Positions 51,473 through 59,619 of a stretch of DNA of 64,000 nucleotides are shown here, one piece after another. The stretch's first letter is position 1; each line of letters opens with the position of its first letter. The translations under genes and the position numbers were made by a program. Origin of the DNA: an uncultured Parabacteroides sp. (lineage in GTDB: Bacteria > Bacteroidota > Bacteroidia > Bacteroidales > Tannerellaceae); NCBI GenBank assembly GCA_949296075.1, contig CASFNG010000009.1, positions 186,001 through 250,000 of the forward strand, read 5' to 3'. The notes beneath the pieces are model-generated. The model did no database searches. It worked only from the letters and a program-made list of their open reading frames with translations, and was not told the origin of the DNA.

Positions 51473-52243
51473 ATGAGGGTGCGAAGATATTATCCGACGA
51501 TTGTTCTTTCGGATATTCATTTAGGGTCTGACCATTCCCGGACAGAGGAGGTGACCGCTTTCCTGAAAAGCGTGGATTGCGGCCGCCTGATCTTGAACGG
51601 AGATATTATAGATGGCTGGCAGTTGAGGAAATCGGGCAAGCGTTGGCAGCGGAAACATACCGATTTCTTCAAGGTATTGATGAAGATGATGGAGCGTAAC
51701 GGGGCGGAGATCATATACGTGATGGGGAATCACGATGATTTCCTGAAGAACCTGGCGCCATTTACCTTCTCGAATATCCGGATCGTGGAAGACTATGTGC
51801 TGCGGTCGCGGTCAGGCAGGCGCTATCTCGTGACGCATGGCGACATATTCGATACCATCACTACCCGTATGCGTTGGCTGGCGATGTTAGGCGACGTAGG
51901 ATATACCTTCCTCTTATGGCTGAACAAGATCTATAACCGTTACCGGGAAAGTAGAGGAAAACCCTATTCCTCGTTCTCGCGGAAGGTGAAACTCCGGGTG
52001 AAGAGCGCCGTGTCTTATTTCTCCTCTTTCGAGCGTGAGTTGGCGCGATTGGTAGAGGCACGCCGGGTGGATGGCGTTATCTGTGGACATACCCACCAGG
52101 CGGCCAACATTTGGTATGGCAACGTTCACTATCTGAATTCCGGGGATTGGGTGGAAAGCCTCACGGCCCTCGTGGAGGACGACCGGGGCGAGTGGGAGGT
52201 TTTGTCTTATAACGATGTCCGGTTATATGCCAGTGCCGTATGA
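51473..52243 (+). CDS. LpxH-like calcineurin-type phosphoesterase
   Basis: Metallophosphoesterase of 256 residues, related to UDP-2,3-diacylglucosamine hydrolase LpxH. The two-metal site motifs are complete: SDIHLG near the N-terminus, GDIIDGW, GNHDD, VTHGD and GHTHQA. A basic amphipathic stretch (KIYNRYRESRGKPYSSFSRKVKLRVK) suits membrane association. Its last codon overlaps the glycosyltransferase start by four bases. LpxH proper acts in lipid A synthesis, but relatives paired with glycosyltransferases may dephosphorylate other lipid or glycan intermediates, so I leave the symbol blank. Confidence 0.85.
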   Translation: MRVRRYYPTIVLSDIHLGSDHSRTEEVTAFLKSVDCGRLILNGDIIDGWQLRKSGKRWQRKHTDFFKVLMKMMERNGAEIIYVMGNHDDFLKNLAPFTFSNIRIVEDYVLRSRSGRRYLVTHGDIFDTITTRMRWLAMLGDVGYTFLLWLNKIYNRYRESRGKPYSSFSRKVKLRVKSAVSYFSSFERELARLVEARRVDGVICGHTHQAANIWYGNVHYLNSGDWVESLTALVEDDRGEWEVLSYNDVRLYASAV

Positions 52244-53424
52244 GGATCCTGTTTGTCATACAAGGTGAGGGGAGAGGTCACCTGACGCAAGCCCTTTCGC
52301 TCCGGCAAAAGTTGGCGGCCGAGGGGCATGAGGTGGTCGGATGCTTAGTAGGAAAGAGTCCGGCAAGGCAGTTGCCCCGCTTTTTCCTCGACAAGATCGG
52401 TGCGCCTGTCTATCCTTTCGAGAGCCCGAATTTCCTGCCTACCGCCAAGAACAAGAGACCGATCTTGGTGGAGAGCGTATTCTATAACCTATTACGAACC
52501 CCTACTTATTTTGGGAGCATTCGTTACATCCGCCAGACGATCCGGCGGACTGGCGCCGAGGTGGTCGTGAATTTCTATGAGTTGCTGACTGGTTTGACCT
52601 ATCTCTTGTGCCGTCCGAGAGCGGTGATGATCTGCATAGCCCATCAATATCTCTTTTTGCATCCGGATTTCCGTTTCCCGAAGGAGAATGCCCTATCGCT
52701 TACGTTGCTTCGCTTCTTTACCCGTCTGACAGCGATTGGGGCGACCCGGAAATTGGCCTTGTCGTTCCGGAAGATGCCAGAGGTATCTCGTAAGGGGATC
52801 GTGGTAGTTCCTCCTTTGCTGCGGAAGGAGGTGATCGATATGGAGCCGTCGGCTGGGGATTACTTGCACGGCTATCTCCTGAACAGTGGCTTCGCCGAGG
52901 AGATCAAGGCGTGGCATACGCTGCGTCCCGAGGTGCCTATGCATTTCTTCTGGGACAAGAAAGGTGTCCCTCCCGAGTCGCGTGTTGATGACCGTCTCTC
53001 CTTCCATACATTGGATGATACGCTTTTCCTCCGCTATATGGCTGGGGCGAAGGCTTACGCCACGACCGCCGGTTTCGAGTCGGTCTGCGAGGCGATGTAC
53101 CTTGGGAAGCCTATCCTGATGGTTCCTACCCATATCGAGCAAGCCTGCAACGCTTATGACGCTTCTCTGGCGGGAGCGGGGGTGGCGGCCGAGCGTTTTG
53201 ATTTGGATCTGCTGTGGTCTATCGCGGGACGTCCGGTGGATAATTCCGTATTCCGGCATTGGGTACGGCAAGCGGATTGGCTGATTCTCCGGGAATTCAG
53301 GGAGGATCTTTTGCGAGAGTCGCATGCCGAGACTCGTTGGCGACGAATCACGATGGGCTGGATGGCTCGGCTCAGCCGTTTTCTGCCGACGTGGATATGG
53401 CTCTTGCTGCTTCAAGAAGGCTAA
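52240..53424 (+). CDS. GT-B glycosyltransferase, MurG/GT28-like
   Basis: Glycosyltransferase of 394 residues. The N-terminus has QGEGRGHLTQALSLR, like the glycine-rich acceptor loop of MurG and monogalactosyl-diacylglycerol synthases. The C-terminal nucleotide-sugar site is seen as TTAGFESVCEAMYLGKPILMVPTHIEQACNA. The extreme C-terminus is hydrophobic (FLPTWIWLLLLQEG), suggesting membrane contact. ATGA overlap with the LpxH-like gene implies the two proteins act in one pathway, perhaps glycolipid synthesis with removal of a phosphate. Donor and acceptor are unknown. Confidence 0.85.
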   Translation: MRILFVIQGEGRGHLTQALSLRQKLAAEGHEVVGCLVGKSPARQLPRFFLDKIGAPVYPFESPNFLPTAKNKRPILVESVFYNLLRTPTYFGSIRYIRQTIRRTGAEVVVNFYELLTGLTYLLCRPRAVMICIAHQYLFLHPDFRFPKENALSLTLLRFFTRLTAIGATRKLALSFRKMPEVSRKGIVVVPPLLRKEVIDMEPSAGDYLHGYLLNSGFAEEIKAWHTLRPEVPMHFFWDKKGVPPESRVDDRLSFHTLDDTLFLRYMAGAKAYATTAGFESVCEAMYLGKPILMVPTHIEQACNAYDASLAGAGVAAERFDLDLLWSIAGRPVDNSVFRHWVRQADWLILREFREDLLRESHAETRWRRITMGWMARLSRFLPTWIWLLLLQEG

Positions 53425-53511
53425 TCCCCAAGCTCTTACCTCGGTCGTTCAGGTAGGGAGTGGCCGGAGATGGGCTCTTTTCCGGCGAAAGAGGAGGCGA
53501 TAGATATAAGA

Positions 53512-53556
53512 AAAGGCAGGCTATCCCTTTTTCGCCGGGATAGTCTGCCTTTTTTG
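53512..53556. terminator. bidirectional terminator between glycosyltransferase and metY
   Basis: Sixteen-base stem AAAGGCAGGCTATCCC / GGGATAGTCTGCCTTT with one G-U, T-rich on both strands. A second, weaker inverted repeat GCCGGA/TCCGGC lies just upstream near 53463-53485. Confidence 0.88.
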
Positions 53557-53566
53557 CTCGATTCTT

Positions 53567-54847
53567 TTATTGCTTCAACGCCTGTTCGATGTCGGCGATG
53601 ATGTCGTCCACGTTCTCTATGCCTACGGAGAAGCGGATCAGGTCGGGAGCCACGCCTGCCTCGATCAGCTGCTCGTCGGTCAGTTGGCGGTGCGTATGGC
53701 TGGCGGGATGCAATACGCAAGTCCGTGCGTCGGCCACGTGTGTCACGATGGCGGCGAGCTTCAGGCTATCCATGAACTTGATCGCCACGTCGCGCCCTCC
53801 CTTCAGCCCGAAAGCGAGCACGCCGCACGAGCCGTTCGGCAGGTACTTCTTAGCCAGTTCCTGATAAGGATTCCCGTCGAGTTCCGGGTAATGTACCCAG
53901 GCCACCTTGTCGCATTTTTGTAACCATCGCGCCACCGCTAAGGCATTCTCGCAATGACGGGGTACCCGGAGGTGCAACGTCTCCAAGCCTAAGTTCAGCA
54001 AGAACGCGTTTTGCGGAGATTGGATCGAGCCCAAGTCGCGCATGAGCTGGCTGGTAGCCTTCGTGATATAGGCCATCTTCCCGAACGCTTTCGTGTAGGT
54101 CAGCCCGTGATACGAGGGATCCGGCTGGCAAAGCCCCGGGAACTTGTCGGCATGTGCCTCCCAATCGAAGTTGCCGCTATCCACGATACATCCACCTACG
54201 CAGGTAGCGTGCCCGTCCATGTATTTCGTGGTGGAGTGGGTCACGATGTCGGCCCCCCACTCAAACGGGCGGCAGTTGATCGGTGTGGCGAAGGTATTGT
54301 CCACGATCAAGGGAACGCCATGCGCGTGGGCGATGCGGGCGAACTTCTCGATGTCGAGCACCATCACGCCGGGATTCGAGATCGTCTCCCCGAAGAGCAG
54401 TTTCGTGTTCGGCCGGAAAGCTGCCGAGATCTCCTCCTCGCTGGCATCCTGATCGACGAACGTGCATTCGATCCCGAGTTTCTTCAACGTGACAGCCAGC
54501 AGGTTATAGGTTCCTCCATAGATGCTTGTGGCGCTGACGATGTGATCGCCCGCCTCGCAGATGTTGAAGAACGCGAAGAAATTGGCGGCCTGCCCGGAGG
54601 AGGTCAGGATAGCCGCTACCCCTCCTTCCAATGCCGCTATCTTGGCGGCCACCGCCTCGTTGGTCGGGTTTTGCAGACGGGTGTAGAAATAGCCACTCTC
54701 CTCTAAGTCGAACAGCTTGGCCATCTGCTCGCTGGTCTCGTATTTAAAAGTGGTGCTTTGATAAATCGGGAGCACGCGCGGCTCGCCTTTTTTCGGTTGC
54801 CACCCCGCCTGTACGCAGAGGGTTTCCCGTTTGAAATTGTTATCCAT
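53567..54847 (-). CDS. metY: O-acetylhomoserine sulfhydrylase
   Basis: PLP enzyme of 426 residues making homocysteine from O-acetylhomoserine and sulfide, or joining cysteine in a related reaction. The start at 54847 gives MDNNFKRETLCVQAGWQP; an ATG 27 bases upstream is possible. Family signs are YQSTTFKYETSEQMA, YTRLQNPTNEAVAAKIAALEGG, FGETISNPGVMVLDIE, the PLP lysine in VTHSTTKYMDGH, and ARTCVLHPASHTHRQL near the C-terminus, with length typical of MetY rather than the shorter MetB/MetC. It lies 71 bp after the MATE gene. I see no SAM riboswitch in that short gap. Confidence 0.94.
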   Translation of the reverse strand: MDNNFKRETLCVQAGWQPKKGEPRVLPIYQSTTFKYETSEQMAKLFDLEESGYFYTRLQNPTNEAVAAKIAALEGGVAAILTSSGQAANFFAFFNICEAGDHIVSATSIYGGTYNLLAVTLKKLGIECTFVDQDASEEEISAAFRPNTKLLFGETISNPGVMVLDIEKFARIAHAHGVPLIVDNTFATPINCRPFEWGADIVTHSTTKYMDGHATCVGGCIVDSGNFDWEAHADKFPGLCQPDPSYHGLTYTKAFGKMAYITKATSQLMRDLGSIQSPQNAFLLNLGLETLHLRVPRHCENALAVARWLQKCDKVAWVHYPELDGNPYQELAKKYLPNGSCGVLAFGLKGGRDVAIKFMDSLKLAAIVTHVADARTCVLHPASHTHRQLTDEQLIEAGVAPDLIRFSVGIENVDDIIADIEQALKQ

Positions 54848-54918
54848 ATCGGTTGTTTTTTTATTGAATGTCATTTCCCGCCGCGAAAATACGTAAATTC
54901 GGCAAGAATGTGCCGGGT

Positions 54919-56247
54919 TTACAAGATCTTCTTTTGCAAGATGCTGAACCAGGTGAAGGCGGATATTCCCTTCAGCATGCTACTGATGCTGATCGCCCAC
55001 CATACGCCCGCTATTCCCAAGCCGGTAGCGCCCAACAGGATGGCGAGCGGGATACGTAAGGTGTTGAACGATATGCTGATGATTGCCGGGGGAACGGTGC
55101 GTCCCGTCCCGTAGAACATCCCTTGCGTGGTAATCTCGAACATCATGAGCAGCATCGAGTAGCCGTCGATCCGCAGGAAAAGCCCGCCCGCCTCGTAAGC
55201 CGCTTGCTCCGGGACGATCAGGGAGAAAAGCTCATTCCCGAAGAAAACGAACAGGAAGGTGCAGAACAGCCCGATCACCGAGGTCGTCTTCAGGGTAGTC
55301 CGGTAGGCGGTCAGGATACGCTCCTTCTGGCGCGCCGCGTAATTCTGGGCGGTGAAGGCGGATAGGGCGGTGCTGAAGCCTTGCGAGGTGTTCCACGCCA
55401 GCGCCTCTATCTGCCCGCCGGCGGTGAGGGTCATCAGCCCGATATGCCCGCCGTAGGTGGATGCCGTGCGAGCCATCAGCAGGTTGATGATCGCGAAAAA
55501 GGTGTTCAGCAAGGCTACCGGCAATCCTATTTGAAAAACACGCAGGACATATTTTCGTTTCAACGGCACGAAAAATGAAAAACCTCCGAACAATTTGTTC
55601 CGGCGTTTCAGTTGATATACAAAGAGGACGCAAACCACTGCCTGTGAGATCCATGTGGCCCAAGCGGCGCCGGCGGTGCCTAACCCGAACCCGAAGATAA
55701 ACAGCGGATCCAGCACCATGTTGAGCAACAACCCCGCCCCGCTGATGAAGAAAGGCGTCTTGCTCAATCCCGAGGCGTTGTGGATGCCGGTGAACGCCGC
55801 CGAGAGGAACAGGAAGGGGAATGCCGAGGCCACGATCCGCAGATACTCCACGGCATCCCGGGCGATCGATTCCTCTAATTTGTAGAAGCCGATGATCGGA
55901 TGGGCGAAAGCGAAGAGCAAGGATCCCCATACGAGCGAGATAATCAAGGCGATCGTCAGGTTATGGGAGGCGTAGCCCTTGGCGTCGTCTTCGTCGCGGG
56001 CGCCGATGCTCTGCCCCACGCTGACCTCGGAGCCTACCTTGTTGAGGTAGGAGATGGAGTTGGTCATCCACGTGAGGATCCCTACGGCCCCGATCGCCGC
56101 GACCTCCTTGCTGCCGAGCCGTCCCACCCAGGCCATGTCGGTGATGCTGTAAGCCATTTGGATAAAAGAAGTCCCTACAATGGGTAAAGCTAAGTGGATA
56201 AGTTGCTTGGTGATCGCTCCCTCTGTCAGATTCTTGGTTCCTTGCAT
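54919..56247 (-). CDS. MATE family efflux transporter
   Basis: Inner-membrane drug or metabolite:cation antiporter of 442 residues with about twelve hydrophobic segments in two homologous halves. Typical elements are LALPIVGTSFIQMAYSITDMAWVGRLGSKEVAAIG in helix 1-2 and the equivalent in the second half around residue 250. It is transcribed toward metY, so the two may share a message, though their functions look unrelated. The promoter is probably the TACTTTCG at 56272-56279, within an inverted repeat shared with the divergent gene. Substrate unknown. Confidence 0.92.
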   Translation of the reverse strand: MQGTKNLTEGAITKQLIHLALPIVGTSFIQMAYSITDMAWVGRLGSKEVAAIGAVGILTWMTNSISYLNKVGSEVSVGQSIGARDEDDAKGYASHNLTIALIISLVWGSLLFAFAHPIIGFYKLEESIARDAVEYLRIVASAFPFLFLSAAFTGIHNASGLSKTPFFISGAGLLLNMVLDPLFIFGFGLGTAGAAWATWISQAVVCVLFVYQLKRRNKLFGGFSFFVPLKRKYVLRVFQIGLPVALLNTFFAIINLLMARTASTYGGHIGLMTLTAGGQIEALAWNTSQGFSTALSAFTAQNYAARQKERILTAYRTTLKTTSVIGLFCTFLFVFFGNELFSLIVPEQAAYEAGGLFLRIDGYSMLLMMFEITTQGMFYGTGRTVPPAIISISFNTLRIPLAILLGATGLGIAGVWWAISISSMLKGISAFTWFSILQKKIL

Positions 56248-56271
56248 GATCGTTCGTTCTAAAAATTTGCG

Positions 56272-56301
56272 CGAAAGTAGGAATTATTTTCCTACCTTTA
56301 G
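56272..56301. promoter_or_regulatory. divergent promoter region with inverted repeat
   Basis: Minus-strand TACTTTCG (56272-56279) faces the MATE gene and plus-strand TACCTTTA (near 56293-56300) faces the TIM-barrel gene, each one mismatch from TANNTTTG. They are joined by the inverted repeat GTAGGAA/TTCCTAC. Confidence 0.4.
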
Positions 56302-56328
56302 CCCCAGCTAATCTTAAAGAATGGAAGA

Positions 56329-57213
56329 ATGATAACGAGAAGAGACTTTTTGAAAGCCGGGATCGCGGTGGCTGCCTTGGGCGCCGTCCCGAGAGGCTTC
56401 GCGATGGCTACCGCCCGGAAAGAGAAGGCGATAGGCGTGCAGCTATATAGCGTGCGCGATGACTTGAGCAAGGATTTTGACGGTACCATGAAGGCCTTGG
56501 TGAAGATCGGCTATAAACGGTTGGAGGCGGCCGGGTATAGTGACGGCAAGTTCTATGGAAAATCGCCCGCTGAGATGAAAGCCTACCTGTCTGATTTGGG
56601 AGCCCGCATGATCGGGTCGCATACCGGAAGCGGGCTTTTGGCGGAAGGCGACGAGAAAGGCTGGGATTTCTGGAAGAAGAATGTTGACGCGACAACCGAG
56701 TTAGGGTGCAAATGGATTGTCCAGGCGGGCTATCCCTCGGGCGACATCAAGTCGCTTTCCGACGTACGTAGGCTGGCCGATCAGTTCAATCGTTGCGGGG
56801 AACTGGCGAAAAAGAACGGCTTGCGCTTCGCTTTCCATAATCACGTGGACGAGTTCAAGGAGCTGGAAGGCAAGATACCGTTCGACGTGCTGATCGAGCA
56901 GACCGACAAGTCGCTGGTGACGTTCCAGATCGATACGGCGCAGTTGGTATATGGAGGCTTCCAGTGCCATGATTACGTGAACCGTTATCCGGGCCGTTTC
57001 GCCAACTGGCACCTGAAGGACGCTAACCCCGACGGTAAGGGTAGCACCGAGATGGGTAAGGGCATCGTGGATTTCAAGGCGCTGTTCGCCGTGGCGGAGA
57101 AAGCCGGCTTGGAGGATTATTTCGTGGAGCAGGAGCGTTATAACATGACCCCGCTGGAGGCCATGAAATATGATTATGACTTCTTGATGAACGCAGATTA
57201 CGTGAAATGGTAA
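56329..57213 (+). CDS. Tat-exported TIM-barrel sugar isomerase/epimerase-like protein
   Basis: Xylose-isomerase-like TIM-barrel protein of 294 residues. It has a twin-arginine signal (TRRDFLKAG) but, unlike the member at 7956, no lipobox cysteine, so it is probably a soluble periplasmic protein. Candidate metal and catalytic residues appear as AFHNHVDEF, FQIDTAQ, NWHLKDA and FVEQE. It is monocistronic: a divergent promoter precedes it and a bidirectional terminator follows. Substrate and reaction are unknown. Confidence 0.85.
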   Translation: MITRRDFLKAGIAVAALGAVPRGFAMATARKEKAIGVQLYSVRDDLSKDFDGTMKALVKIGYKRLEAAGYSDGKFYGKSPAEMKAYLSDLGARMIGSHTGSGLLAEGDEKGWDFWKKNVDATTELGCKWIVQAGYPSGDIKSLSDVRRLADQFNRCGELAKKNGLRFAFHNHVDEFKELEGKIPFDVLIEQTDKSLVTFQIDTAQLVYGGFQCHDYVNRYPGRFANWHLKDANPDGKGSTEMGKGIVDFKALFAVAEKAGLEDYFVEQERYNMTPLEAMKYDYDFLMNADYVKW

Positions 57214-57261
57214 GGTAGGGGAGGCTTGACCGTTCACCTTCCGTTGGAAGAGGATATAGAT

Positions 57262-57300
57262 ACAAAAAAAGAGGGACACCTTCGCGTCCCTCTTTTTTGT
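57262..57300. terminator. bidirectional terminator
   Basis: Stem ACAAAAAAAGAGGGAC / GTCCCTCTTTTTTGT with a short ACCTTCGC loop, serving both the TIM-barrel gene and the convergent glutamine synthetase gene. Confidence 0.88.
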
Positions 57301-57308
57301 TGGTTACC

Positions 57309-59501
57309 TTATCGGATGAAAAGCAACTCGCGGTATTTGGGCAAAGGCCACATCTGGTTGTCCACCATCAGTTCAAGATCGTCGATATGGTCGCGTATCT
57401 CGTCTAAGTAAGGAGCCACGGTATCGTGGTAAGCGATGGCTTTCTTGCGGGTATCGGTCAGCCGGTTCGCCCGTTTGCGAGCCTCTACCATCTCGTCCAC
57501 CTTCTTGGTGACAGCGCAGATATGCCCGGCTATCTTCTTTACCAACCGGCGAGGCTCTTCCGACATATCGTTATACATGGGATCTTCCCCGAAAGTCTCT
57601 TTCAGTTTGGAGATGTTGTCTAACAAGACGCTCTGGTAACGGACCGCAACCGGGATGATATGGTTGAGCGACAAGTCGCCGAGTACCCGGGCCTCTATCT
57701 GCACTTTCTTGATATACATTTCCCACTTTACCTCATTGCGGGCCTCTAATTCCTTTTGGGAGAGCACGCCCGTTGAGGTGAACATCTCAATCGATTCCGG
57801 CTTCAGGTAAGCGTCATATTGCAGGGGAACGCTGTTCTCGCAATCCAAACCCCGGCGAGCCGCTTCCTCTTTCCACTCATCGGAATATCCGTTCCCGTCG
57901 AAGCGGATAGGTTTCGACTCCTTGATGTAAGCTTTCAGTACGTTGTATATGGCAACCTCCTTGTTCTTTCCCTCGGAGATCTGGGCTTCCACGTCTTTCT
58001 TGAACAGCTGCAATTGGTAAGCGACGGCCGAGTTGAGCGCCAGCATCGCCGACCCGCAGTTGACCGATGAGCCCGGAGCGCGGAACTCGAAGCGATTACC
58101 CGTGAAAGCGAAAGGCGAGGTTCGGTTGCGATCCGTGTTGTCTAACAGCAATTCCGGTATCTGCCCGAAGCCTAAGTGAAGGCCTTTCTTGTCGTCCACC
58201 TCGATGGCGTCCTCGATAGAACTGTTCTCAAACTTGTCGAGTACCTCACTGATTTGCGTACCCAAGAAGGAAGAAATGATGGCAGGTGGTGCCTCATTCG
58301 CCCCTAAACGGTGAGCGTTGGTGGCGGAGGCGATACTCGCTTTCAGCAAGGCGTTGTACTTATATACCGCCATGATGGTATTAACCACGAAAGTAATGAA
58401 ACGCAGGTTATCTTCCCTGTTCTTGCCCGGAGAGAAAAGGTTTACGCCTTTGTCCGTTCCCATCGACCAGTTGCAATGCTTTCCGGAGCCGTTCACGCCC
58501 TTGAACGGCTTCTCGTGCAGCAATACCCGGAAATTATGGTGGCGTGCCACGCGCTTCATGACCGACATGAGCAGCTGGTTATGGTCGTTTGCCAAGTTAC
58601 ATTCCTCGTAAATCGGAGCTAACTCGAACTGGTTGGGGGCGACCTCATTGTGACGGGTCTTCACCGGTATTCCCAATTTATAGCACTCGATCTCCAGATC
58701 CTTCATGAATTCTTGCACACGTGATGGTATCGCTCCGAAGTAATGGTCGTCAAGCTGCTGATTCTTGGCGCTCTCGTGTCCCAATAAAGTGCGTTCGGTA
58801 AGCGAGAGATCCGGACGGGCAGAATACAGATCCTCGTCCACCAGGAAATATTCTTGTTCCCAGCCTAAATAGGTGATGACCCGATTCACGTCTTCATCGA
58901 AGTACTTATAAACGGCTTTAGCCGCCTCGCCCAGCGCCTCGGTTGAGCGGATAAGCGGCGTCTTATAGTCGAGCGCCTCGCCCGTGTAGGCGATGAATAC
59001 GGTCGGGATACACAAGGTATCGTCCACGATAAAGGCAGGCGAGGAGGGATCCCAGGCGGAATATCCGCGTGCCTCGAAGGTGTTGCGCAATCCTCCGTTC
59101 GGGAAGCTGGACGCGTCCGGCTCCTGTTGCACGAGCAACTTGCCGCTGAACTCCTCGATCATGCCGCCATTGCCATCGTGCTCCACGAATGCGTCGTGTT
59201 TTTCGGCGGTGCCATCCGTAAGGGGTTGGAACCAGTGGGTGTAATGCGTGACCCCTTTCTCTAATGCCCACATACGCATTCCGGCGGCCACATGATTCGC
59301 TATCTCGCGATCGATCGGGATCCCATTGTCGATCGCGTGGGTCAATGCCTGATAGGTCTCTTTGGAAAGGTATTTTCGCATGACCTTGCGACTGAAGACA
59401 TTCTCTCCATAGTATTCGGATACTTTGTGTTCCGGGGTGATGGCCTCCACCGCCTTTCGGTTGGATGCCTTCTCCACCGCGTTGAAGCGTGAGATTGACA
59501 T
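57309..59501 (-). CDS. glnN: type III glutamine synthetase
   Basis: Large glutamine synthetase of 730 residues forming glutamine from glutamate, ammonia and ATP; the type III form is characteristic of Bacteroidetes and some cyanobacteria. Signatures include GGMIEEFSGKLLVQQEPDASSFPNGG-type N-terminal sequence, KTRHNEVAPNQFELAPIYEE, KPFKGVNGSGKHCNWSMGT and NRTSPFAFTGNRFEFR with the ATP- and glutamate-binding residues. Length is normal for GlnN. A TAAATTCG -7-like element lies about 30 bases before the start codon. No GlnB or ammonium transporter lies nearby. Confidence 0.96.
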   Translation of the reverse strand: MSISRFNAVEKASNRKAVEAITPEHKVSEYYGENVFSRKVMRKYLSKETYQALTHAIDNGIPIDREIANHVAAGMRMWALEKGVTHYTHWFQPLTDGTAEKHDAFVEHDGNGGMIEEFSGKLLVQQEPDASSFPNGGLRNTFEARGYSAWDPSSPAFIVDDTLCIPTVFIAYTGEALDYKTPLIRSTEALGEAAKAVYKYFDEDVNRVITYLGWEQEYFLVDEDLYSARPDLSLTERTLLGHESAKNQQLDDHYFGAIPSRVQEFMKDLEIECYKLGIPVKTRHNEVAPNQFELAPIYEECNLANDHNQLLMSVMKRVARHHNFRVLLHEKPFKGVNGSGKHCNWSMGTDKGVNLFSPGKNREDNLRFITFVVNTIMAVYKYNALLKASIASATNAHRLGANEAPPAIISSFLGTQISEVLDKFENSSIEDAIEVDDKKGLHLGFGQIPELLLDNTDRNRTSPFAFTGNRFEFRAPGSSVNCGSAMLALNSAVAYQLQLFKKDVEAQISEGKNKEVAIYNVLKAYIKESKPIRFDGNGYSDEWKEEAARRGLDCENSVPLQYDAYLKPESIEMFTSTGVLSQKELEARNEVKWEMYIKKVQIEARVLGDLSLNHIIPVAVRYQSVLLDNISKLKETFGEDPMYNDMSEEPRRLVKKIAGHICAVTKKVDEMVEARKRANRLTDTRKKAIAYHDTVAPYLDEIRDHIDDLELMVDNQMWPLPKYRELLFIR

Positions 59502-59560
59502 TGGCAGAATATTTAAAATGTTTATGGCGCGAATTTACGGGAAAATAGGAAACAGGCGTA

Positions 59561-59593
59561 AAAAGGACGGAAGTTTTTTCAGCTTCCGTCCTT
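59561..59593 (-). terminator. terminator of the pyrophosphatase gene
   Basis: Eleven-base perfect stem AAGGACGGAAG / CTTCCGTCCTT; on the minus strand it is followed by TTTTTA, 27 bases after the hppA stop. Confidence 0.82.
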
Positions 59594-59619
59594 CTTCGTT
59601 TAAGCTATGTCTAAGTGTT

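Noticed and set aside
54848-54918. SAM-responsive leader before metY
   Set aside because: The gap is only 71 bp and shows no SAM-I core motifs or terminator; metY is probably read from upstream.
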